DNA of 12,405 nt, from assembly GCA_017861095.1 (NCBI GenBank), contig JAGFXI010000033.1:1-12405 (forward strand). The letters are read 5' to 3'. Shown one piece after another: positions 7,663-12,405 of the stretch. The notes under the pieces are model-generated. The model was not told the DNA's origin. It saw only the letters and a list, made by a program, of their open reading frames with translations, and did not search any database. Each line of letters starts with the position of its first letter. Position 1 is the first letter of the stretch. The DNA comes from Deltaproteobacteria bacterium (GTDB lineage Bacteria > Desulfobacterota > Syntrophobacteria > BM002). The position numbers and the translations under genes are program-made.

Positions 7663-8441
7663 ACATTACCCTCAGCGGTCTTCTGCAAGTAGAAGCGTCG
7701 GATGAAATCTTCTTGCGCCGCGAATGACCAGTGCAGGTCCCTGATGATCTTCACTGCACCCTCGCGGTCCCCCTCTTTGATACATTGAACAAAAGCCTCA
7801 TGCTCGTCACAGTTCCTCAGCTCCCACTCCTTGATGTAGCCCCTCCGGGGAAAATCGTAAAGGCGTCGCTTGATCGGCATGACGATCCGGCGCAGCATTG
7901 CATTGCCGGATAGGTTCAGGAACACGTCATGAAAGCTTAGGTTCAGCTGGTAGTATCTGTCGAAGTCTCGGGCTCTGATTGCCCCCAGCATCTCCTTGTT
8001 CAGCCGCTCCAACTCGCCGATATGGCCCCGTTCAAACTTGTGGAAAGCCGACTGGACGGCTGACCCTTCAAGAGCTCCAGCTATTTCATAGGCTTGCCGT
8101 ATATCGTCGAGAGTAAGTTGGTTCACGACGACATACCGACGGGGCAGAATGGTGACAAACCCTTCCGACTCAAGCTGAATGAGCGCATCCCTCAAGGGAG
8201 TCTTACTGACTCCCAGGCGGCTGCTCATCCGGTTGAGGTTGATGGTCGATCCGGGAGTCAGCACTCCCCTGTTCATCTCATCACGAAGGTACTCGTAGAC
8301 CTGCTCCCGAAGAGATCTCAACTGCGGCAGTGGACTGATTTCAGCGGCTGGAGAACTCTCACGTGCTATCATCTCTGCCTTCTTTCTCTTCTCGTCCGGT
8401 TGACGAGGCACTCTTCGTGATGACGTTCTTCGCAACCCCAT
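7659..8441 (-). CDS. GntR-family transcriptional regulator, FCD (FadR-like) type
   Basis: A cytoplasmic DNA-binding regulator of 260 residues, normally dimeric. A basic tail of about 35 residues precedes the winged helix-turn-helix at 41-107, with the recognition region RMSSRLGVSKTPLRDALIQL (71-90) and the wing GFVTILPRRYVVV (94-106). The all-helical FCD ligand domain follows at 113-240. Its likely metal/ligand histidines are H171 (NLSFHDVF), H214 (CDEHEAF) and H237 (RDLHW). The usual first ligand aspartate position appears to be N167, a substitution I believe is also seen in relatives. FCD domains typically bind small organic acids. The ATG at 8441 is well supported by AAGGGAG five bases upstream. 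It lies 98 nt downstream of the ABC ATPase gene and overlaps the EamA gene, so it probably controls the transport cluster, itself, or both. Confidence 0.95.
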   Translation of the reverse strand: MGLRRTSSRRVPRQPDEKRKKAEMIARESSPAAEISPLPQLRSLREQVYEYLRDEMNRGVLTPGSTINLNRMSSRLGVSKTPLRDALIQLESEGFVTILPRRYVVVNQLTLDDIRQAYEIAGALEGSAVQSAFHKFERGHIGELERLNKEMLGAIRARDFDRYYQLNLSFHDVFLNLSGNAMLRRIVMPIKRRLYDFPRRGYIKEWELRNCDEHEAFVQCIKEGDREGAVKIIRDLHWSFAAQEDFIRRFYLQKTAEGNV

Positions 8442-8497
8442 GAGTCTCCCTTCACACCCCTTTCGCCCTTTCGCCGTCCTTCACGAGTGTTGCCGGA

Positions 8498-8525
8498 CGC
8501 TACCAGGGTCGTTGGGAAGAGTCAA
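8498..8525 (-). promoter_or_regulatory. Weak candidate sigma70-type promoter for gntR-EamA
   Basis: On the minus strand TTGACT (8525-8520) is followed after 16 nt by TAGCGT (8503-8498), ending about 57 nt before the gntR ATG. The -35 is good and the -10 poor (three of six consensus positions). A tandem octamer, CCCTTTCG twice (8458-8473, plus strand), lies between it and the gene. No clear FCD-type operator palindrome is visible. Confidence 0.25.
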
Positions 8526-8539
8526 AGGACAGAGTCCCC

Positions 8540-9343
8540 TCACAGAGTGAGCTCGCTCGCCTCAGTGATGATATGACGGAGCTCCAGGAACTTCATATCC
8601 GTGTGCTCCCGCGGCCGCGGCAAATCGACCTCGTACACCGCGTGCATTCGCCCGGGGAGCTTGCCCTGGAGCGTGATGATCCGATCGCCCAGGTAGATCG
8701 CCTCGTCGATGTTGTTGGTCACGAAAATGACGGTCCGTCTCTCGGTCTCCCAGATTCTAACCGTCTCCTTTTCCATGTAGTACCGGGTCTGAGCGTCGAG
8801 CTGGCCGAAGGGCTCATCGAGCAGCATCACTTCGGGGCTGTTAACGTAGGCCCGAGCGATCCCCACCCGCTGCTTCATGCCGCCGCTCAACTGGTGGGGG
8901 TAGTGGTTCTCGAAGCCGTCGAGCCCCACCAGCTTGATGTAACGGGCGGCGATCTCCCGCCGCTCTTTCTTGGGGACTCCTCTCAGCTTGGGGCCGATCT
9001 CCACGTTGCCCATGACCGTCTTCCAGGGAAAGAGCATATAGCCCTGGAAGACCAGGCCGCGGTCGGGGCCCGGGCCGGTCACTTCCCTCCCGTCCAAGAG
9101 CACCCTGCCAGTGGTCGGTATTTCCAGTCCGGCGATGATCCGGAGCAGCGTCGTCTTTCCCGACTGTCCCGGCCCGAGGATCACGACGAATTCGTTCTTC
9201 CGCACCGCCACACTGATGTCCTCGAGCACGTGGACCCGCTGCGTCCCCTTCTGAATGAATTCCTTACTGATGCGTTCGCAGACGATCTTGTAGCCGTCCT
9301 GACCTTTCTCCTGGCTCACCACTCCGCTTTCCTTCACCGACAT
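8540..9343 (-). CDS. NitT/TauT-type ABC transporter ATP-binding protein
   Basis: Energises the ABC importer formed with the two permeases and binding protein encoded upstream; a peripheral inner-membrane subunit. In 267 residues it shows Walker A GPGQSGKT (57-64), the Q-loop glutamine Q100 followed by LFPWKTV as in SsuB/TauB/NtrD relatives, the ABC signature LSGGMKQRV (152-160), Walker B VMLLDEP (172-178) and the D-loop QLDAQT. The switch (H-loop) position reads VTNNIDEA (208-215), so the usual histidine appears to be asparagine N210. The ATG at 9343 has only a weak GAGAG about 11 bases upstream. A MITE separates it from the second permease gene; before insertion the gap would have been 18 nt, so coupling may once have been tighter. 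The substrate is not deducible: taurine, sulfonate, nitrate, cyanate, thiamine-precursor and riboflavin systems all use this family. Confidence 0.95.
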   Translation of the reverse strand: MSVKESGVVSQEKGQDGYKIVCERISKEFIQKGTQRVHVLEDISVAVRKNEFVVILGPGQSGKTTLLRIIAGLEIPTTGRVLLDGREVTGPGPDRGLVFQGYMLFPWKTVMGNVEIGPKLRGVPKKERREIAARYIKLVGLDGFENHYPHQLSGGMKQRVGIARAYVNSPEVMLLDEPFGQLDAQTRYYMEKETVRIWETERRTVIFVTNNIDEAIYLGDRIITLQGKLPGRMHAVYEVDLPRPREHTDMKFLELRHIITEASELTL

Positions 9344-9362
9344 AGAAACCGTCTCTCGATAT

Positions 9363-9634
9363 TAGCAGGGTGCTGAAAAACCCAGTCATACTACCGGAAA
9401 GTGGGAAAGCCGGAGACCGGGTGATCTCCGAGGCAAGGCGCATTTGGAGCCACCGCTTAATCCCCGGTCCTCGGAAAACCTTCCCGAAAATTGCGCCTTC
9501 GCTCGACTATGGGCCGGAACACCACGAACTTATTCATAATGCGACCACGCCATGGCGTGGCGGGCCTTGCCGACGAGATTACCCGGTCTCCCGCTGGCAG
9601 TAGCGCTGAGGCAGAGTTTTTCAGCATCCTGCTA
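9363..9634. mobile_element. MITE with TA target-site duplication, inserted in the ABC transporter operon
   Basis: The element proper is 9365-9632 (268 bp), flanked by TA at 9363-9364 and 9633-9634. Its terminal repeats are GCAGGGTGCTGAAAAAC (9365-9381) and, at the other end read in reverse complement, GCAGGATGCTGAAAAAC (9632-9616): 16 of 17 identical. Subterminal arms continue the symmetry with a small offset: GGAGACCGGGTGATCTC (9412-9428) pairs with 9575-9591, followed by a shared GGCAAGG. Another inner pair, AAGGCGCA-TTT against AAATTGCGCCTT, lies near 9435-9445 and 9490-9501, and a perfect 16-bp palindrome CCACGCCATGGCGTGG is at 9545-9560. No transposase is encoded. TA duplication suggests mobilisation by an IS630/Tc1-mariner-like enzyme (inference). 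It would be transcribed as a long hairpin. Confidence 0.85.
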
Positions 9635-10471
9635 CATGCCCTCGATCTCGCGCTTCCACGGACACACGAGCTTCTCCAGTGCCGTCACCAGGAGCGTTGT
9701 CAACCAGGCCACCACGGCGATGACCACCATCCCGCCGACGATGAGGGCGGGCCTGGCGAGATTCATCCCCAGAATGATGACGAAGCCAAGGCCGGAGCGG
9801 GCGCTCACCAGCTCCGCCGCCAGCACGCAGGTCCAGGCGATGCTGAGGGAAATCTGGAGTCCGGCAAAGATGGCCGGGAAGGATGCCGGAAAGCAGACGT
9901 TGATGATCTCCTGGCGCCGGTTGCCGCCGAGCATCCGAACCACATCGTAGAGCTCCGGCTCGATGAGGCGGACGCCGTTATAGGAGTTGAGCAGACACGG
10001 CACGAAGGTGCCGATGATGATGATGAAGACCTTGGACGCCTCGCCGATGCCGAACCAGAGGATGGAGATGGAAATCCAGGCGATGGGCGGCATGGGTTTC
10101 AAGAGGTCAAACACCGGCTTCACCACCGCGTTGATGTAAGGGTTTAGGGCCATGAGCAGGCCGAGAGGCACCGCCACAACCGAGGCGATGACGAAGCCGA
10201 TAAGGATACGCTGGGTGCTGGCCCAGATATGGCCGAAGAGGGACTTTCCCGCCAGGGGGTTGGTCACCATGTCGGCAAGCTGGATGAGGACCTCGTGGGG
10301 CCGGGCCAGGGAACTTCCCAGGATGCGCCGCTCCCCGACAAAGTCCCAGAGCCAGAAGAAGAACACCATGGAGACCGCATAGAGAAACCAGCGGTTCTTG
10401 AGGATGGTGAGCAGGGTGAAGGGTCTCTTCTCGCGCACCGTTTTCTGGACCTCGTTGGCAACCGCCTCCAC
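9632..10471 (-). CDS. NitT/TauT-type ABC transporter permease (second)
   Basis: A membrane-spanning subunit of the importer, 279 residues with about six helices of the BPD_transp_1 fold. A cytoplasmic N-terminal tail of about 27 residues precedes helix 1 (WFLYAVSMVFFFWLWDFVG). Conserved landmarks are RPHEVL, the MPPIAWISISILWFGIGEASKVF segment (residues about 131-153), and the coupling-helix region MLGGNRRQEIINVCFPASFP, equivalent to the EAA loop that docks on the ATPase. The start is GTG 10471, chosen because AGGAGG (10481-10486) sits nine bases upstream and the preceding gene ends six bases before it. The stop is TAG 9632-9634, formed by the TA duplication plus the first G of the MITE; without the element it would be TAA at the same codon, so the protein is not truncated. 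It resembles the adjacent permease, suggesting a heterodimeric channel. Confidence 0.95.
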   Translation of the reverse strand: MEAVANEVQKTVREKRPFTLLTILKNRWFLYAVSMVFFFWLWDFVGERRILGSSLARPHEVLIQLADMVTNPLAGKSLFGHIWASTQRILIGFVIASVVAVPLGLLMALNPYINAVVKPVFDLLKPMPPIAWISISILWFGIGEASKVFIIIIGTFVPCLLNSYNGVRLIEPELYDVVRMLGGNRRQEIINVCFPASFPAIFAGLQISLSIAWTCVLAAELVSARSGLGFVIILGMNLARPALIVGGMVVIAVVAWLTTLLVTALEKLVCPWKREIEGM

Positions 10472-10477
10472 CTGTTC

Positions 10478-11272
10478 CTACCTCCTGATTCCGGCCAGGA
10501 GCCGTTTTTCCACCCTGTCGATGATCACGCCGATGAAGGCGCCGGTGAGCCCCACCGAGATCATGCCGAGGACCACCATGTCCGGCCGAGCCAGGCGTCT
10601 CCCCATCGTGATCAGGAAGCCGAGCCCGGTATCTGCGGCGAGAAGCTCTGCGCCTACCAGATTGGTCCAGCAGTAAGCCAGGGCGATCTGGAGGGCACCG
10701 AACACCATGGGGAGGGCCGAAGGGATACAGATCTGGGTGAAGATCTGCCAGTCCGTGGCCCCATAGGTGCGAGCCATCTGGATCAGGGTAGGGTTGGTCA
10801 TCCGCACCCCGACATAGGAGTTGATCACGCAGGGAACGATCCCGGCGATCCAGATGATGAAGACCTTCCCTGCCAGGCCGATGCCGAACCAGAAGATGGT
10901 AAGGGGGATCCAGGCGATGGGGGGAATGGGGCGGATCATCTCGAAAAACGGCCTCGCCAGACCCTCCGCAACCACGAACCATCCCATGAAGAGCCCGAGG
11001 GGGATGCCGACGATCAGGGAGAGAATGTACCCCGTAAAGGCTTCCTGGATGCTCGTCCACGCGTGCCTCGCCAGCACCGCACCGTCGGGATTCGCCTCGG
11101 TAAGCTTTACGACGAAGAGCTGGATTACCTGCCACGGGGAGGCCAGCATGGAGCTGGGAAGCACCTCGAAGTCGACGATGAGCTGCCAGGTCCCCAAGAA
11201 GAAAACGAGACTGGCGATAGGGAGTAGCCTCAGTGCCAGCGGTTTCTTGACCTTTACCTCTTCATACGCCAT
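10478..11272 (-). CDS. NitT/TauT-type ABC transporter permease (first)
   Basis: The partner membrane subunit of the importer, 264 residues. Helix 1 is LLPIASLVFFLGTWQLIVDF, preceded by a short Lys-rich cytoplasmic tail. The family landmarks are SPWQVIQL, then PIPPIAWIPLTIFWFGIGLAG, and the ATPase-docking loop RTYGATDWQIFTQICIPSALP, followed by GAELLAADTGLGFLI, typical of SsuC/TauC-like proteins. The ATG at 11272 has GGGAG seven bases upstream. The last codons (AGG AGG TAG) double as the Shine-Dalgarno site of the next permease, a sign of translational coupling. Upstream, 224 nt containing a GC hairpin separate it from the binding-protein gene. Confidence 0.95.
   Translation of the reverse strand: MAYEEVKVKKPLALRLLPIASLVFFLGTWQLIVDFEVLPSSMLASPWQVIQLFVVKLTEANPDGAVLARHAWTSIQEAFTGYILSLIVGIPLGLFMGWFVVAEGLARPFFEMIRPIPPIAWIPLTIFWFGIGLAGKVFIIWIAGIVPCVINSYVGVRMTNPTLIQMARTYGATDWQIFTQICIPSALPMVFGALQIALAYCWTNLVGAELLAADTGLGFLITMGRRLARPDMVVLGMISVGLTGAFIGVIIDRVEKRLLAGIRR
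10481..10486 (-). promoter_or_regulatory. Ribosome binding site for the second permease, inside the first permease gene
   Basis: AGGAGG on the minus strand encodes the last two arginines of the first permease and lies nine bases before GTG 10471. It fixes that GTG as the start and implies termination-coupled translation of the two permeases. Confidence 0.75.
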
Positions 11273-11465
11273 CGAGCAACTCCCGCCGGGCTTTGTTTCG
11301 TGCTGGATCGCTGGCAGACCGGGGACGGCCGGCGTAGGTCCCGCCCGCCTGCACCGTGGGGTGACGGAGGGAACCGGGCATCGCCCCGGCCTCCTCCCAG
11401 GTCATAAGAGAAGAGCCTCCGCCATGGATCAGAAAACAAGCCCACGAGGGTGCTCCGGCTCGCGC

Positions 11466-11492
11466 CCGGCGGCGGAGCCGAAGCGCCGCCGG
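11466..11492 (-). terminator. GC-rich hairpin after the binding-protein gene (attenuating or mRNA-stabilising)
   Basis: A perfect 9-bp stem, CCGGCGGCG with CGCCGCCGG, around a 9-nt loop begins five bases after the binding-protein stop codon (TAA at 11499-11497). No T-tract follows, so full termination is unlikely. Such structures between a binding-protein gene and its permeases commonly allow higher expression of the binding protein. A competing pairing, GCTCCG (11452-11457) with CGGAGC (11473-11478), overlaps it. The rest of 11273-11496 shows only the ribosome binding site of the next gene. Confidence 0.5.
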
Positions 11493-11496
11493 ATGG

Positions 11497-12405
11497 TTAC
11501 GGAATGGGGGTCTTTACCTGCTTCAGGAACTTGTCCGTGATGTAGTTGCTCTTCAGTACTTTTTCCTTCTCTTCAGGCTTGAATCTACCCTGGGCGGTGA
11601 AGAAATCGAGGATGGCGCGCTGCCAGATTTCCACCTGACTCGGAGCCTTGGAGGCGTCGAACAGCTTGATCTGATCCTCAAGGGTGAACAGCGGGTGCAT
11701 GGTGATGTCCAGCTCGCACATCTTGTCGCTCATATCCAGGCCGGCCCAGTCTTTGTAAAACTTCTTGTACTCGGGCAGCAGCTTGACACCCTCTTTCTTC
11801 AAGGCGTTGATGCCCCGGAGGTAGACGCGGAGGAACTTGGCCACGATCTCGGGATTCTTGTCGCAGAACTCTTTCTCGCCGATGATGACGATCGGCTGGG
11901 CCCAGCCGGAAGTCTTGGTGTTGCCGGCGACTTTCCAGCCCTTGTTAAGGCCGGTGTAGAGATGGGGCGCCCAGAGGACGACCGCATCGCCGATCCCGGA
12001 TTCGAAGGCCGCCACAGCCTGGGCCTGGTCCATGTTCTTGACCACCACGTCACTGTCCTTCAGCCCGAAGACCTCCAGGTACTTGCTCATGGCAAAGTGG
12101 CCGGAGGAGACCGTGGTGACCAGGAAGGTCTTGCCCTTCAGCAGGTCGGGCTTGCCGAAGACTTCAGGGAACTTGGGATTGAACCCCTTCGCCTGCATGA
12201 TGGGACTGTTGGCGCGGACCATGACCGCATTGGTCACCGACTCGTCGTTGCCGAGAGCGAACAGGTAGGTACCGAAACGGAGAGCGCCCACGGTCGCAGG
12301 CACGCCACCCATGCCCGCGAACACCCACTGCTTGGCCGGCAAAGCTTCCAGTTGCGCCATGCCGGAGTCAAAGTAGTGTAGTTTGAACTCCAGTCCCTCT
12401 TCCTT
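11497..12405 (-). CDS. NitT/TauT-type ABC transporter substrate-binding protein, N-terminus outside window
   Basis: A periplasmic or lipid-anchored solute receptor for the importer. The frame is open to the right edge of the window (303 codons visible, stop TAA 11499-11497). Although an in-frame ATG occurs at 12360, the preceding codons (KEEGLEFKLHYFDSGMAQ) read as genuine family sequence, so the start and signal peptide lie beyond the window. Features typical of SsuA/TauA/NMT1-like proteins are FDSGMAQLEAL at the ligand loop, GALRFGTYLFAL, DLLKGKTFLVTTVSSGHFAMSKYLEVFGL (second-lobe entry, near 12155-12065), VVVKNMDQAQAVAAFESGIGDAVVLWAPH and the helical C-terminal region with NPEIVAKFLRVYLRGI. 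The ligand cannot be told from the visible part. Being first in the order binding protein, permease, permease, ATPase, it probably follows the operon promoter, which is also off-window. Confidence 0.93.
   Translation of the reverse strand, partial: KEEGLEFKLHYFDSGMAQLEALPAKQWVFAGMGGVPATVGALRFGTYLFALGNDESVTNAVMVRANSPIMQAKGFNPKFPEVFGKPDLLKGKTFLVTTVSSGHFAMSKYLEVFGLKDSDVVVKNMDQAQAVAAFESGIGDAVVLWAPHLYTGLNKGWKVAGNTKTSGWAQPIVIIGEKEFCDKNPEIVAKFLRVYLRGINALKKEGVKLLPEYKKFYKDWAGLDMSDKMCELDITMHPLFTLEDQIKLFDASKAPSQVEIWQRAILDFFTAQGRFKPEEKEKVLKSNYITDKFLKQVKTPIP

Noticed and set aside
9545..9560. Perfect 16-bp palindrome considered as a regulator operator
   Set aside because: It lies inside the MITE and is more simply part of that element's symmetry; no second copy sits near a promoter in this window.
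11254..11445. 63-codon minus-strand frame between the binding-protein and permease genes
   Set aside because: Low-complexity Arg/Gly/Pro composition expected from GC-rich noncoding DNA; it overlaps the permease start and lacks a convincing ribosome binding site.

Overview
This GC-rich bacterial window encodes two divergent blocks. Protein similarity as I recall it (exported isoaspartyl methyltransferase, membrane-embedded spermidine-synthase-like protein, NitT/TauT-type transporter, FCD-type GntR regulator) and the intergenic inverted repeats suggest an uncultured soil or groundwater lineage of the Rokubacteria / NC10 / Deltaproteobacteria kind. That placement is an impression, not a demonstration.

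Plus-strand block (1-3492). A protein-L-isoaspartate O-methyltransferase enters from the left edge with a signal-peptide-like N-terminus. A decayed miniature inverted-repeat element (about 795-1050) follows. Next comes a large membrane protein of the spermidine-synthase-like family, whose 5' end is broken: its first transmembrane segment lies in one frame (ATG 1065, good ribosome binding site) and the rest lies in another, with about 15 codons apparently missing at 1176-1179. A 212-base gap with two small inverted repeats separates this block from the convergent minus-strand block.

Minus-strand block (12405 down to 3705). In transcription order it contains a NitT/TauT-type substrate-binding protein (5' end beyond the window), a GC hairpin, two permeases 6 nt apart, a miniature inverted-repeat element (MITE, 9363-9634), the ABC ATPase, a GntR/FCD regulator, an EamA/DMT permease overlapping it by 4 nt, a YtcJ-like amidohydrolase and acetate kinase. 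All are co-directional, so the block may be one long operon or two to three consecutive ones. The simplest reading is import of a small organic solute by the ABC system, regulation by the GntR protein, hydrolysis by the amidohydrolase, and possible efflux or second uptake by the EamA protein. Acetate kinase would handle acetyl-phosphate or acetate. The substrate cannot be read from the sequence.

The best-supported unusual observation is the 268-bp MITE between the second permease and its ATPase. It has near-perfect 17-bp terminal inverted repeats, extended subterminal repeats and a TA duplication. Removing it in silico restores a tight operon junction with a TAA stop 18 nt before the ATPase start, so the element inserted within the permease stop codon and changed TAA to TAG without altering the protein. 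I found no CRISPR array, tRNA, rRNA, phage gene or clearly new multi-gene system here.
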